Origin: Viridothelium virens
Lineage: Eukaryota; Ascomycota; Dothideomycetes; Trypetheliales; Trypetheliaceae
Length of the DNA stretch: 64,000 bases
Assembly: GCA_010094025.1 (NCBI GenBank)
Contig: ML991836.1
Location: 1 to 64,000, forward strand
Direction: 5' to 3'
Shown here: positions 1 through 12,678 of the stretch, in pieces
Layout of the letters: every line of letters begins with the position of its first letter
How positions within the stretch are numbered: the first letter of the stretch is position 1
The notes under the pieces: generated by a model
Seen by the model: only the letters and a program-made list of their open reading frames with translations
The model's database searches: none
What the model was told of the DNA's origin: nothing
Position numbers and translations under genes: made by a program

Positions 1-45
1 AAAAAAAAAAATTGAGTAACCGAAATGCCCAGCATCTTGCCATGC

Positions 46-1855
46 TTAGACGACAACCTGCCCAGACTCCCTAAACCTATACCTCCTCTCCGCCTTCCTC
101 CTAGCCGTCCGCACATCCCTCTCCGGATCCTCCACCCAATCCCCCTCCCCCTCCCCACCACACCTCTCAAACTCCATCAATCCCCCAACCGTCGCATCAC
201 AATTCGCCACCCACAACTCCTCTCCATCCGGACCCATCGCAATCCCACCCACACTCCCAAAAAACTCGATATCCCTCCTCGCCCACTCCCCACCCCCATC
301 CATCTCCACCACCCCAACCACATCCTCCGCCTCCCCCACCACCAACACCCTCCTCCCACATCCCACCGGCGAAAACGCCAGCGCCCTCGGCGCCGCCATC
401 TGACTGTGCAGCACCGCCATCGGCTCCTTCCACCACCTCGCATCCCAGACCGCGACTTTCTCATCCTGGCTCGCCGTCGCCAGCGTAACGCCGTCATCCG
501 CCCACGCCACCGCAAAGCCCGCATCCTGATGCACACCCCGCAGCTCAACCATAACCTCCCCGGTCTCCGCGTCTGTGATCCAGGGTGATGATGCGTCGCT
601 GACGAGGGCGCGGAGACGCGCGTCGGGCGAGATGGCGGAGGCGTTAAGCGCGGCGGGGTAGGCGAAGGAGGCGAGCATGCGGTTGGTAGCTGTGTGCAGG
701 ATGCGGAGGTGGTGGTCGTTCGAGGCGAAGGCGGCGAGGGGCGTGGAGAGCGGGAGCGAGCGCGACGCCGAGGGTTGGATGTGGTTTGTGATGTCGGAGG
801 GGCTGGGGGTGACGCGGCCGAGGATTGGGGGGGGGGTGGTGGGGGAGGAGAGGGGGAGGTAGGCGTATTCGCCGGTGAAGCTGGCGGTGAGGAGGACGGC
901 TGGGGTTGCGGCGAGGGTGGTGATGTTGAAGGGTGAGGTGGTGCGGGGGGATAGGGGGGAGGAAGGGGTGTGGAGGTTTATGATGGGCTTCGTGGAGGGG
1001 GTGGAGGTGTTGACGTGAATGACTTGAGAGCCTGCTGCATAGAAGATGTCGTTTCGAGACGGGGCAGATATCAGGTGACGGAGCTGGAAATGTGTGAGGT
1101 GGGCCGTATGGTCGGTTCTCATACGACGAAATCGAAAGATTTCGTTTATGCTTTGCGGGTTTGTGGAGAGCTGATAATCTTAGCGGAGCTTGCCAGACCA
1201 TCAGGATAGAAGTATGTACCTTTGACGGGGATTTTCCATAGGATATTAATCGAGCTCGCCTGGCGTTTTCCCGTGTCGTTCCAAGCCTGGCCCAATCGAT
1301 ACCCTGCATATCATATTGATCACCCCTTACGTCATCTTTCAATATCTGTCTTGGCCTTGTACGATTTTGCAGTCGGATAGCGGTCGAGGTAATATGACTA
1401 TGCTTAGAAGTTTTGGTCCCGGAGAGAGTCCAATTGACTAGCCAGCTGCCAATGTCGTAAGGCCATGAGTAGTCATCAACGAAAGGCTGATTTAAATGGT
1501 CAAGCCCTTCGTGGACGCCTGCATGCCATTGACTGAATTCTTCAAGGAGCGAAAGATTTGGCACATCAGAAAGCTCATGTTGCGGAGAGATTATGACTTC
1601 AGTATTCGGGTCTTCTCTCATCGGGATGTCTGTGGAGAGGTGCAAAGTCAGGCGGTCTGATGCCCCTCCCACTTCGATCGGCACCTCTAGTAGTTGCGAC
1701 AATTGCAAATCAAAAGAAGAATGAGTTCTCTCCATTGTTCCTAGCGATGTCAAAGTGCTACCAGGATCGTTGCGCTCATCGCCAGTCTCCATCTCGCCAG
1801 GTAAAGGACTCTCAGGATGCCCAGCCGAAGTAGAATTGATGACCCTCCCGTCCAT
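46..1855 (-). CDS. WD40-like beta-propeller protein (DUF2415-type family)
   Basis: Two exons, 1855-1220 and 1170-46, joined across a 49 bp intron (1171-1219; GTACAT donor, TCAG acceptor), give 586 residues. The start is the first ATG in frame, at 1855. The join restores a conserved family stretch: 'MQGIDWARLGTTRE', then after the intron 'NEIFRFRRMRTDH' and 'HLTHFQLRHLI'. The C-terminal half reads as degenerate WD blades ('VWDARW', 'LWVANCDATVGG'). Fungal proteins of this type are WD40-like and carry a short DUF2415-like segment near the C-terminus; their function is not established. This copy looks shorter than most relatives I know of, and the last 45 residues are charged. The coding strand is very C/G-rich in the second exon, which creates long shadow frames on the opposite strand. 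Family call is likely, function unknown. Confidence 0.72.
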
Positions 1856-3525
1856 CACCAGTAAATCTCCGAGTCCAGATGTAGTCAGAATTGGCCATAT
1901 ACAATCACTCGGACGACAGAATGTGCGTATGACTTAAAGGGAAGTAATGGAAATCTGATCCGCCGTGGTAGTTCGGACACTCGCGGAGTTTGTCATAATG
2001 CTCCTTTTCCTGGCGCGGCCTTGAGAGCTCTAGCTACCTGTAGGTAAGACTCCATCGTGTTGAAATATACGGCGACCTGATTTCTGCAGTGATTCGCAGA
2101 TAATTTCCTCCGGTGGAAGTTTAACACACGTGCATCCGACGAAATGGAACCAGCCTGTCGGTATCGAGCCTTAGGGAGCAAATTTCGGGATTTTTTCAAA
2201 TGGTTCCAGACTATCCATATACGGCGCACTCAATGACAGCAAACGAAACAAGGCTTACCATGCATCGCCGTTATCTACATGGAAAACCGAGGTTGGTGTC
2301 AGTATGTCGGCCTTAAGACTGCAGCGGCAAAGCAGGTTTAAAGTCGCTCCGGATGCAAACCCGAGCTTCTCAATTTTGTGAGCGGGGGTTGCCAGACCCA
2401 GGGCCGTCTCGTGGCAGCACGTTGGAGCGTTGGAAAACGGAAGATTGCGGCACAGGGCCTGCACGGTTACCCCGATTGGGTGAGGAGCAGCTTTCCCACT
2501 GGTGGGGATTCCCAGAGTGGCAACGACAAAGTTGGGAGACTGCTCAGACTCGTGAACCGCCATGTACAGTTACTTTTCCAATGCCTGAGTGGAAGGATGA
2601 GGACTGCTGTAAATGGTGCCCGGCTGCGACTGAGGAGTGCAGGTGGTGTACGGAGCACATCAGAGGCCGATCAGGTGCGTCCGCCCATGCCATCTCCCCC
2701 TGAAATACTCATGAGGCACAAAACTCACCGTGCTTTCGGCAAGATCATCCGCTGTGTCGCTGCCCATCTGCTCCCTGGGAGAACGATAGAAGTCATTTGA
2801 AATGAACGGGCAAACCTTCTCGTCAGTGCAGCTTATGGCTCCCCAAAGAAAGTGAGGATACGCTAGAGAAGTTTAACGCACACCAGTTGGCAACGGCAAT
2901 ATATGCCTACCAAATGGTTTCAATGGCATCAGGTACAGCTTGTCACCTGCTGAGTGGTTCGATGTCGCTTGTAGACCCACTCGCTGGCACTTCACCACCT
3001 TAGCATCTCCTGTCTGACCATTTAGCGACACAGCAGGAGTGACGCCTCTTTCCAGTCTTGTAGTGACAGGCATCCGACGATTTACCGAAGCATCTCATCT
3101 CGATCTCGATTTCGTACGCATTTGGGACCCAAACAGATTCAATGATCGTAGAAGAGCACATACACCTGCCAATTATCTACAGAGCGAACATGGGCAATTC
3201 AATTCTAGATTCCAGCCTGCCCAATTCCATTACGTGGTATAGCCACCAACCCGTTCTAACCCCCAGTCGAAAAGTACACAAAGGCAATGCAGCTAGAGAA
3301 ACATAGAATGGAGTACAAACAAGGATGGACATGTCCCGGATTCCCGGGTTCGAAAGGGACGACACCGCATTACCCAAAACGTGAATGACAGGCTCCAACA
3401 CCTCGTAAATGCAACAACGCTCAGGGAGGAACCTTAATGACGGTAGACACTCAGTATGACAAAGAGAAGACCCTGCGCTCCTACTTTTCCATGGTTCCCC
3501 GCATGCTGGTAGTAAATCATGTACC
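1856..3525. other. Intergenic, no supported gene
   Basis: Only short overlapping frames on both strands, with no recognisable protein similarity and no consistent splice pattern. It holds the 5' side of the WD40-like gene and the 3' untranslated side of the chitin synthase gene. Confidence 0.6.
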
Positions 3526-6500
3526 TCAATGGTCGTAGTACTGCTCGAAGCCGCTGCCCGGCTGCGTGTGCGCCGGCTGCGAGGACGAGCCCACCGCCGT
3601 GGACTGCTGCGACCAGCCGACATTTGGGGCCTTAAGGCGTCGCTCTGCAGATTCCGTTAGCCGACCCATTATCACATGTTCAGACTGACAGCCGGGATGG
3701 TGCGGGCAAAATTGCAAAGAGGAAATTGAGTACTGACCTTGCTCAAAATCACCCCAGCGCTTCATCGTGATCTTACTACTGTCGAACTCGCCCTCGTATT
3801 CGATACCAGCCTTCTTCGTCTTCTCACCAGCTGTCTTGCGCGTGTCACCCCAGCTGAAGTCGTCGAATTTCCAGTAGGCATACGTTGGGAGGACAAAGTT
3901 CCAGATTGGGAGGGACAGTAGGTAGACAAACATCCACAGAACGTAAACGAAGCGGTGGGCTGTGAGAACAATAAGGACTGCCGGCATGCCAAGAATTAAG
4001 ACCAAGAGGATGAGAGGAATGGTAGGAGCGGCGGTATGAGTAATAGCAGCCTTGACGGCAAGAGCGATAACGTAGATGGTGAAGGAAATAGCGGCAGGGA
4101 GGACTAGAGTCCCAACCAATTCGATAAAGATGACGAATTGCATACTGAAGCAGAATGTTCCACAGAGGTCCCGTACAAGCACAAGCTCCATGAGATTGTG
4201 CACCGTACTGTTGATCCATCTTCGTCGCTGCGATAGAAGCACTTTGAACTCATCTGGAACAACGGTTTTGCAGACAGCTTGTGGTACAAAGACCTGCTTT
4301 CTCTTTGGGAACGTCTTGAGCATGAGGGTTGATAGATACCGGTCCTCTCCAAGCAAGAGCAGATTCTTCTTGTGCAAAGTGTCGACCACGTTTTCCGAGT
4401 AGTGCTCAACTATGTCGGGATTTGCCATGATGGGCACCCAGTAGTTTTGCCCGCCCTTTGGAGCTTTGATTCGATACATGCAGAAGCAACCCGGCAAACA
4501 GGTCACACCACCAAAGACTGACTCAAAGGACTTGGAAAGGTGGTGAGAGATGAAGTATTCGAAGACTTGAATCATTGAGACCCAGCTTTGTCGCTTGTTT
4601 GCGATTTTCGTCTCACCACACAGACCCATGATCTCGGGATCTTTGACCATCGCAGAGACCATGTGCGTAAGACTATCCGGGAAAACCTTAGTATCAGCAT
4701 CAACCATCAGCACAATTTCGTAGAAATCAGGTGAGATCCCCGTAATTTTCCATATGGCGTTGAACATTTCATATTCAAGTTCCGTCATTCGCTCATCGAA
4801 CATGACCTTTTGTAGGAATGACATGAGGATAACCTGACCGTCACGTTTACCACGGTTTCCAGGCTTGGACTTGGTAGCTTCGTCAGGTGTGCCGCATTTG
4901 ACGATGACCATCATGGGCACGCGTGACTGCTTCTCCGTTGGAATCACCGAGTCTTCACCATAGTCGTAAAATCCAGAATAGATCTTGGCCATGTTGTGGC
5001 GCTTGGAACCAGTAGCAACAGCAACATAAGAAAAGGCCTGCACCTCATCGGGAAGGATAGCATGGTCTTTCATCATGCTAAGTGTGACCTCTGGCGTGGA
5101 AAACTCTTCACCTTTTCCCTTTATCAACCCATCACAGATGACAAGAATCAATTTATGACTGTTGGGGTAATCCGTCGTTGCAATCGAATCCAACGTTGTT
5201 CGAAGACCGTCGGCTCCTTCTGAATAGGCAGTGACAAGACAGATCGTGTGTGCAAGAGGGTATCCAAAGGGCTGCCACTCTGGCGGTGGCTGTGGAACAA
5301 CAGCTTCGTGGACGAAACCGGCAGGGCCAGGCTCCTCAACGTCCGCCATCACACTGTATCTTTGATCCGTATTTGATGACATGAGCAGACTGCTTCGACT
5401 TTCACCGTGTGTATGCTTGGTGTGGGGTGAGGAATAGGTTGGCAGAGTGCCGTCATCGCTGGTATTGACTTGCTTGTAGACAGGATTGGACGGGAGTAAT
5501 CGCGAGTTGGAGCTCTGACTGGCCATCGTGGTGGGCGCTGGCCTGTTTTTCTTTGAAGACTTCTCGATCTCATAGGGGCTGGTGAACCTTGAAGTTGTTG
5601 GAAGGAAGCTTGCACGTTTGCTTGTCCTATCACCAACCATGCCGACCATATTGTCATTCAATTTGGGTGCTGGTCGATAGATGTCATCACTCCAATCTTC
5701 AATTTGCTGCTTCCTCCTCTTTGAATCCGGTCCGAGTGAGGTCTTTGTGGCCCCGAAGCGCCTGCAAAGGAACCATTGGAAGACTAGCGCAAGGAAGAAC
5801 TTGATGAGGACGATTGATAAAATGAAAATCAAGGACACGTAGAGGACGACTTTCGAAGCGATGCATCCGACGGTGGCGGTATCGATTGACCCGACCTTGA
5901 TGATTTGGGAAAAGCAATTGCCAGTGTTTTTGGCTCCTTTGGCAATCCAGGCCTTGGTGATATCGACCCCATGAACACTTGGATCATTGCGAATGCTATC
6001 CCATTCCGAAGGATAGCTGACTTGGGTCTTGTTGAACCAATCCAGAAGGCTCAGATCAAGCACGTCTCCATTGAACACAGTCAAACTTCGGGAGCTATTC
6101 TTAACGTCATCCCAAGTAAAGTAGACATCACCTGAGCTTTTGAGGCCATAGAAATCGTTCCTTGCTCCTGATGACGTGTGGCATGAATATCCTAGGTAAT
6201 ACGGCATGGTCAGATTGGGTCGTGTCGAGCCATCCTGGTTATAGGGATTGCAAGGGAAATACCAAGCCAGGTCGCCATTGTTGTTGGTGGGGACATCAGA
6301 GTTGGGCGCCAGTGTGATCATGTCTTTGCAAGCACCATTCACATTCTGAAATAGAAAACTGCCATCTTGCCCACCGTGCGGCTGATCCATGTCCCATAGA
6401 ACATTGCCTCCAGCGGAAATCCCACGTGCAAGTGGATGTTGCGAGCGAGTGAGATCATATGCTTCCCCATGGAATATCATGTACCCATCACCAACGTGAT

Positions 6501-7311
6501 TAACCCTGAGTCTTGTCGGTCCTCCGTTGGGACACACAGCTTGCGTGAAGCCAAAGGTGAGGAAGCCAACAAACGCAGCGACCAGGAGAATGACACTTAT
6601 CAGACCCATCTTCTCGCGCCAGGCCCGCTGTTGGGCCTTGGCTGGTTTGCCGAAGCAGGCCAGAATAGCATCCGGGCACCAGAATGTAATCAAGTGACAG
6701 TATGAGCTCCAAAGACTCGGTGGAGCAACCCCAGTATCCTTTGGCTTTTCATTCGGGCGCTTCTTGATCGTACCGCCTCTCATTAGTTTTCGCGGTGCCC
6801 TCCGACTTCCACCGCCTGCTTTGTCAAGATGTTCCTTTTCGTTGAGTCGAGAGGGTGAGTTGGGATCGGGACGATTGAGGCTCTTCAGGTCCGTACTTTC
6901 CGAGCTGACCGTTTCGGCCTCCCCATGATCAAGTATAGGATCATTCCCCGTTGTTGAAGGGTATACGGTCATATTCTGAGCATGTTTGCGGTAATGATAT
7001 TGAGGGTGGTCACTGTCAATCCGAGTCCGCTCTGGTCGTATAAGACTTCGCTTCCGATTGAGGTCATTGCTGCCTTTGTATCCAGACATTATTGGATCAT
7101 GATCAGCACCGGGTGTTCCGGGTGAAGGGAGGGAGGTAATATAGGCGTCTGTGGGCTGTTTGCGCGTCGGAGATAGTCTAGGTTTCTCGGATCTCTCGTA
7201 TGGTGAAGCCTCGAGGTCTGAGGGGCGACGTCTTCTAGGGGAGTCTCGATGGGTGGAATGCCGATGTTCCCGCTTGGGAGACGAAGGCGGGGGTCTTTGT
7301 GGAGGAGGCAT
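3526..7311 (-). CDS. Class IV chitin synthase (Chs3-type)
   Basis: Makes chitin from UDP-GlcNAc at the plasma membrane. It is the counterpart of yeast Chs3, Neurospora chs-4 and Aspergillus ChsD. The start is the ATG at 7311 (MPPPQRPPP); the frame is open 10 codons further but without an ATG. Order: a long basic, Ser/Pro-rich cytosolic N-terminus; a membrane segment near residue 240; a cytochrome b5-like region around residues 270-330 ('[19 protein letters not shown]'), typical of class IV; then the GT2 chitin synthase domain with 'EDRYLSTL' (about residue 988) and QRRRW (about 1027); then C-terminal membrane segments. A 93 bp intron (3645-3737, GTCAGT donor, CTAAC branch, CTGCAG acceptor) lies near the 3' end. 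Removing it joins 'RWGDFEQ' to '[10 protein letters not shown]', the family's usual sequence. The spliced length is 1230 residues, normal for the class. It lies head-to-head with the activator gene at 9540. Confidence 0.96.
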   Translation of the reverse strand: MPPPQRPPPSSPKREHRHSTHRDSPRRRRPSDLEASPYERSEKPRLSPTRKQPTDAYITSLPSPGTPGADHDPIMSGYKGSNDLNRKRSLIRPERTRIDSDHPQYHYRKHAQNMTVYPSTTGNDPILDHGEAETVSSESTDLKSLNRPDPNSPSRLNEKEHLDKAGGGSRRAPRKLMRGGTIKKRPNEKPKDTGVAPPSLWSSYCHLITFWCPDAILACFGKPAKAQQRAWREKMGLISVILLVAAFVGFLTFGFTQAVCPNGGPTRLRVNHVGDGYMIFHGEAYDLTRSQHPLARGISAGGNVLWDMDQPHGGQDGSFLFQNVNGACKDMITLAPNSDVPTNNNGDLAWYFPCNPYNQDGSTRPNLTMPYYLGYSCHTSSGARNDFYGLKSSGDVYFTWDDVKNSSRSLTVFNGDVLDLSLLDWFNKTQVSYPSEWDSIRNDPSVHGVDITKAWIAKGAKNTGNCFSQIIKVGSIDTATVGCIASKVVLYVSLIFILSIVLIKFFLALVFQWFLCRRFGATKTSLGPDSKRRKQQIEDWSDDIYRPAPKLNDNMVGMVGDRTSKRASFLPTTSRFTSPYEIEKSSKKNRPAPTTMASQSSNSRLLPSNPVYKQVNTSDDGTLPTYSSPHTKHTHGESRSSLLMSSNTDQRYSVMADVEEPGPAGFVHEAVVPQPPPEWQPFGYPLAHTICLVTAYSEGADGLRTTLDSIATTDYPNSHKLILVICDGLIKGKGEEFSTPEVTLSMMKDHAILPDEVQAFSYVAVATGSKRHNMAKIYSGFYDYGEDSVIPTEKQSRVPMMVIVKCGTPDEATKSKPGNRGKRDGQVILMSFLQKVMFDERMTELEYEMFNAIWKITGISPDFYEIVLMVDADTKVFPDSLTHMVSAMVKDPEIMGLCGETKIANKRQSWVSMIQVFEYFISHHLSKSFESVFGGVTCLPGCFCMYRIKAPKGGQNYWVPIMANPDIVEHYSENVVDTLHKKNLLLLGEDRYLSTLMLKTFPKRKQVFVPQAVCKTVVPDEFKVLLSQRRRWINSTVHNLMELVLVRDLCGTFCFSMQFVIFIELVGTLVLPAAISFTIYVIALAVKAAITHTAAPTIPLILLVLILGMPAVLIVLTAHRFVYVLWMFVYLLSLPIWNFVLPTYAYWKFDDFSWGDTRKTAGEKTKKAGIEYEGEFDSSKITMKRWGDFEQGQYSISSLQFCPHHPGCQSEHVIMGRLTESAERRLKAPNVGWSQQSTAVGSSSQPAHTQPGSGFEQYYDH
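3645..3737 (-). other. Stopless 93 bp intron in the chitin synthase gene
   Basis: It has a GTCAGT donor, a CTAAC branch site and a CTGCAG acceptor. The length is a multiple of three with no in-frame stop, so an unspliced frame looks intact and an ORF caller keeps 31 false residues. Splicing restores the conserved 'FEQERR' junction. Confidence 0.82.
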
Positions 7312-9539
7312 GATGCTGTATTCAAGTTGCGAATTAGCCACATTCCATTGTCTCGAACCTGCATCGCGCTCCGACGGCAGTCTTGACTCCTGAACTCACT
7401 CTGAGGATGCAATGTGGTCCTCGGCGATTTATCGAGAGATTTATGACAGCATGACAAGAGTTCGAAGAGGTCAAGCGAATGCCTCGGTTGTGCTCTATAG
7501 TCAGGAGCAGCAGTTCCAGTAGACAAATGCGATGCAACGAAGGATAGGTAGCGAATGAAGGATAACAGTGTAACTGCGATGAGGCTCGAACGAATGACTC
7601 GAAAGAAATGAAAACAAGGGTTGGTCGAAGAAGGGTCAAGGAAGGATCAAGACGTGAGCGCGGCTCGTTGCTGGAGTGAGAAGGCGGCAGAAAGCCTCAC
7701 TGCGCTGGCGACGGGTCGAGCCCCTAGGCTAAGTAAGGCAACTAACTAGTTGGAGATGCCCCAGTAGGAGTGGGCATGGTGGGCTTGGTGGCGACGAACA
7801 GACTTCTGTCACCCCCGATCTCTAACCCAGCAACAGATTCAGCCCCAAGCGCCTTCAAGCCTAGTCTCGCCCGTGTCTCCCTGCATCATGCTCCTTTCGT
7901 CTACATCTTAGGAATATTGAAAAATACGAGAAGTCGTCACCACCTTCATGCTACGGATTACTCTCGAGACAAATAAATTCCTCGCATACAGTAGCTACAA
8001 GGTTTGACCAGCACAACGAAGCCTCGATGAGTGCGTGAGCCATGCCGACTTCAGAGGTACCAGAGGGTCGGCGCAATTGCCGTAATTAGCATCTGCGAAG
8101 GCCTGCTGGTTTCAGATGAGCAAACAAGCACGCCTTCCATCCATTGGTGACTGCAACCCTCAACTCTGTCGAAACCCGGGCCTAGCGGTGTAATAATATA
8201 ATGTTACCCTCACCGATGCGCTTTTCAAGTCCCATGATGCTTCAGTGTACCGATTTGAACTGCCATTGTGCAATTCTTGCACCATCATGGAAAAGCAAAC
8301 ACTGGCTGGCTGAGGTTTTGGACAACTGGTTACGGCTGCTCAAGGGCAGATAATAGCCACAAAACGACAGCAAGTAGGCGGCTGTCGCACGGCAGGCCAA
8401 CCAGCTATCTGACTCTCGTCTTGACATTGTTTGCGCAGCACTTGGGATTAAGCATCAGCTAATGGGGTCGTACGGTTTGGGCAAGTGGCGGTAGCATTTC
8501 TGGTAGACATTGTGGTGACAAGGGTTCGGCGATTTTGGCCACACTCTACTCCGAAACGAGGAGCAATGACGAAGTTCTATGTCCGCTCGAGAAGAAGAAA
8601 TTGAAGGGAGCGCCAGGGTGTGGGATCTTTTGCGCATCCTCATTCGATCACATCCCCTAATAGACAAGCCGCCAATACGGCAGAAGCGAGAGAGACCGGC
8701 ACGTATCCGAGAGCGGCCGGCCTTTACAACGCCCGGTCCTGCTGTTTGCCAGTCTCAAGCCTCCAAAGAAAGGGAGACCGAAGACCCTGTGCGGAAGACT
8801 TTTGACGACGACCACTTTATTCATCATTTCCCCTCTTGGCCCCTCGTGTTCCCTCTTGTCATCTCTGCTGGACCTCTTGAGAGACCAACACCATAAGACG
8901 CTGTGCCTTTCTGCGCCGCACCGACTGCAGAACTATTGCGACATTCGACGACTCCGCTTTTAATAAGGCCGTACATAAGAAATAATTACCAGAGCTTATT
9001 ATCTCTCACCGTTCAGACGCGCCTCTTTCGCCCCCACATTAACCTCTTGGAGCCTTCCTCAGCCTTCCGACCTGTCCACTAGTGCATAGGATCGCTGAAG
9101 AACGGCTTGCGCATTTTTCCACAGACCCTTTGAAACTTTTCAGAGTCAGGCACTCGTGGAGCTCTAATCTTCACTGTTGATGATGAGTTTCCAGAAGGTG
9201 TGAAGGTGATGTCGAGGACCAGATTTGGTCCCAAGACCTTGCATTCTGTGAGTGCGATCTACTCCCGTTTCAGTGGTCCAATGTTCTTTGGGAGTCTTAG
9301 GATCTGATCAGCTGTGCTTCCGTGTCTATCATAGCTGAATTGCTTTACAGTATTCATACACGATTATTTGAAAAACTTGGACCTATTTACATTGGGCGTT
9401 ATTGTTGGGTCACATTGTCTATGGTGCATAGCCAGAGGAGTACAGGGAGCATAGATTGCTGGCATCTGCAGTCTTAGATCCGGAAAAAAGATAGTCAAAA
9501 AGCCAAGATAAAAGCCTTGAGTGGCACTGTGTCCTCAAG
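7312..9539. promoter_or_regulatory. Shared upstream region of chitin synthase and its activator
   Basis: A 2.2 kb region between two diverging start codons (7311 minus, 9540 plus). Only short unsupported frames occur in it, including an ATG frame at 8579-8896 with no recognisable similarity. Both promoters and 5' leaders must lie here. I saw no motif that I would assign to a named regulator. Confidence 0.55.
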
Positions 9540-11709
9540 ATGGCATCGGCGGAGACTTTGAAAAGAGAGCGTCCACCCCAGCTGGATCCACCTTTTCAAG
9601 TAACTTCCTCCAAGAGCGGAGGTCTACCACATCAGGTGCCGGTGTCTCCATCGACTCCGACAAATAACGCCCACCCCCTTCCAGACGTTCCTCGTTCCTC
9701 CTCTCTATCACCCGTCGGTCAACCTCCACCCCCGCCGCCTCATCAACCGCCTCCACCTCCTCCCCATCAAGAACTCAATCGCTCTAAAGATGCTGGGACA
9801 TCCGACAAAAGTCAAAGACGTATCTCTGCAGGTTCTGTGAAATCCTCGATAGTAGAAAGGCTAAAACGGAAAAGCTTACCGCCTAATGGCGTGGCTCTGC
9901 AAGACAAGACTTCACAACAGACAACGAAGAACGAACGGAGATTTAGCTATGAGCAGGAGTCGAGAGCTGCATCGGCTTCACCACTATCTTCCGTCGGCCC
10001 TCAAAAGAATGAAGATGGGGTTACGAGGCCGGAAAACCGTGCTTCCCGGGTGACTCTTGCTTCAAACAGCTCCGAGTCTCAAAGCTCTTCTGCAGGGGAA
10101 CGCAGGTCGACGTCTCAGCAATATCTTGGCGTCCCTCGATCTACCCTCGCTCGTCCTGCTTCTTCATATACATTGGCTTCTGATGTCAGCTCGAGAGGCC
10201 GAACCTCCCCGCGGTTAGGCGTCGAGCAGGGCTCACCAAGAAACTATGCTCGGGCTGTTTCGGCATCACGACGCTCGCCTGAGAATAGACCGATTTCCTA
10301 CGTTCATATGCTCAACAATGTTCCTTATGCGCAGCAGATTGCACCCTCACCGAATCTAGAAAATACTCAACTTCGCTCATCCGTCGGTACAAGTGCCTCA
10401 CTCCTCAATACCAAACAAACCCTGGAAATGTACCGCGGAAATGTTAAAAAGACCAATGATCCTGCAGTTCAATATGAGTTTGCCATTTTCATGATACACC
10501 TTGCCAACGACTCAGCAGCTATTGGAACAGAAGACAAGACGCCATCTCCACGAGCCGGAGACAACGGAACAACACAGCAAGATTCTCGTACGGAACTACT
10601 GCGGGAGGCTCGACAGATCTTGGGACGACTGTCAGACCGTAGTTATCCGTTCGCTCAGTACTATCTTGGCGATGGCTATGCGTCTGGCCTCTTCAACAAA
10701 GGCAAGGAGGATTACGACCGCGCTTTTCCCCTCTTTATCGCTGCGAGCAAACACGGCCATGCGGAGGCCGGTTATCGAGCGGCCTTATGTTATGAATTCG
10801 GTTGGGGTTGTCGGAAAGACTATGCCAAAGCAGCCCAGTTCTACCGCCAGGCTGCGTCAAAAAACCATCCTGGGGCCGCCACACGCTTGGGTCTATCCTG
10901 CATCAGAGGTGAAATGGGTCTTGCGGGCAAATACCGCGAAGGTGTGAAATGGCTCAAGCGAGCACAAGAGTCCGCCGATTTCCAGTACAACACTGCGCCG
11001 TACGAATTAGGTCTGTTGCACTTGGCTGGATTTGGTGACGACATCTTCAAAGATGAGGCCTATGCTGCTCAATTGTTCACACAAAGCGCCGACTTGGGAC
11101 ACCCAGAGGCAAACATGATGATGGGAGAGACGTATGAACATGGAAGGTTCGGCTGTCCAAAAGACCCAGCTCTTAGTGTCCATTTCTACAACGGTGCTGC
11201 TCAAGCAGGCCTTCCACAGGCTATGATGGCACTCTGCGCTTGGTATATGGTAGGCGCCGAGCCTGTCCTTGAAAAGGACGAAAATGAGGCTTACGAATGG
11301 GCGAAGAAAGCTGCGCAGACTGGTAATGCATCCATTGCTGGTCGCAAATACCTCAGAAATGGGAAGTTGCTGACCAAAAAAAAAACCAGGTTTTCCGAAA
11401 GCGGAATATGCGGTCGGATATTTCACAGAAATGGGCATCGGATGTCGACGGGATCCACTCGAAGCCAATGTCTGGTATGTTCGCGCTGCTGACAACGGAG
11501 ACGACCGAGCAAGACAGCGGCTAGCCATCATCCGTGCGGCCGCTTCCGGAGAACCGGAGCGCCCCATGAGTGTTGGTCAGCCGAGAAGTAAAGATCTGGC
11601 GACAAATAATAGGTTAAAGGGGAAACAAAAAGCGTCTCAGCCAGAGACAGAACCTCCCGAAGACAAGAGTCAGGGCAAAGAGAAAGAGAAAGACTGCATT
11701 GTGATGTAG
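9540..11709 (+). CDS. Skt5/Chs4-type chitin synthase activator (Sel1 repeats, CAAX)
   Basis: Two exons, 9540-11322 and 11390-11709, give 700 residues. The 67 bp intron (GTAATG donor, TGCTGAC branch, ACCAG acceptor) joins 'KKAAQTG' to 'FPKAEYAVGYFTEMGIG' in phase. Without it the gene looks frameshifted. The first 280 residues are Ser/Pro-rich and probably disordered, with a polyproline stretch near residues 61-76. From about residue 290 to 640 there are tandem Sel1-like repeats ('YYLGDGYASGLFNKGKEDY', 'GYRAALCYEFGWGCRKDY', 'LGLSCIRGEMGL'). The protein ends in C-I-V-M, a prenylation (CAAX) signal like that of yeast Skt5/Chs4. In yeast, Chs4 binds and activates Chs3 at the bud neck. Here it lies next to a Chs3-class gene, in divergent orientation, which supports the call. 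Confidence 0.93.
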
Positions 11710-12678
11710 GCGTTCTGATGATGGGACCTGCCGTCGGCGGACACGGGGTAATTCGTTCTAGCACTGGGAAGGCGTTTTCACCACTACAAGAGGTTGCTAT
11801 TCTGCATAGGGCGCTTTCTTGCATGGAATTGGTTGCCAATGTACTGCATTCTTGGACATGGTTTCGAGTGGCTGATCTCCACTAATATTTGTGCCATAAG
11901 CTGTAAATCTTCTCTAGAATGGGCAGGAAAAATCAGAGTGATTTCAAAATGTGTCGTGAAGAAGGGGATCTCCCCGCTACGCTATCCTTGTTGATTGAAA
12001 CCCTCCTTTTTCCATTGGTGCTGATCAGTGCTCACCACCTGCACTATTCAAAAATTTCTAGGAGATGGAAGTGTGCTGCTGGTAGTTGGCTGAAGTTTTT
12101 CGCTTGGTATCAATGCGTTGCGTGGATCAGCAATTTATCATTGAAAGAAGCGGAACGAGATGTCGAGGAACGACTCCAAAGCACGAATACAGCGACGCCG
12201 TCGAGAGGAAAGTCAACTGAAAGGATCGAAAAACTTATCCAAAAGATGTGTCGCTGTTACGATAGAAGACGGATTTGTGACTGGCTCAAGGATTGGAGTC
12301 TATGGCTGCTTGGGGGATTCCTGGGTGATACAGTAGGTCTGACCTGCATGCCATCAATCTCGCAGAGATGCTACAACGCTCAGTTGAGCGACAATACAAG
12401 CGACTAATTGGGCTTAGCTCTACCGGATCTTTCAAACTGAGCAATTTCCTGACTGCCTGGATGCCTTTGGGGTTGGTTGGCATCATTAGCATTCAGAAGT
12501 CAGCGCTACGCAAGAAATGTCGCACAAAGACGCCCGGCATCGTCTCAGCCGCAAGCCTTGTGTCTTGGTATCGTAAAGGACCCCATGGTCCCGAGTATGC
12601 CTCTCTGACTCTCCGTTCCCCGATTCTCCGATTCTGACTTCAAAGGCTTACGTGGTTTTCTTCCATTCATCGACGGGG
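11710..12678. other. Intergenic, no supported gene
   Basis: An ATG frame at 11919-12407 (162 codons) runs through this stretch but shows no family resemblance or domain, and may belong to the 3' untranslated region of the activator gene. The first exon of the next gene probably lies near the right end, but I could not identify it. Confidence 0.4.

Noticed and set aside
177-936. Several open frames overlapping the WD40-like gene on both strands
   Set aside because: They mirror the C/G-rich codon use of the real gene (Gly/Trp/Arg or Pro/His repeats) and are shadows.
3341-3362. 'GGGTTCGAAAG' resembling a tRNA T-loop
   Set aside because: No D-arm, anticodon arm or acceptor stem could be placed around it.
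8579-8896. 105-codon ATG frame in the chitin synthase/activator spacer
   Set aside because: Low-complexity, Arg/Pro-rich translation without recognisable similarity; more likely leader sequence.
9540-11709. Apparent frameshift in the Skt5-like gene at the A10 run
   Set aside because: A standard intron (11323-11389) joins the two frames in phase and restores the family sequence, so the gene is intact.
11919-12407. 162-codon ATG frame between the activator and the surface protein
   Set aside because: No family resemblance or domain; length is within chance for the region, and it probably overlaps an untranslated region.
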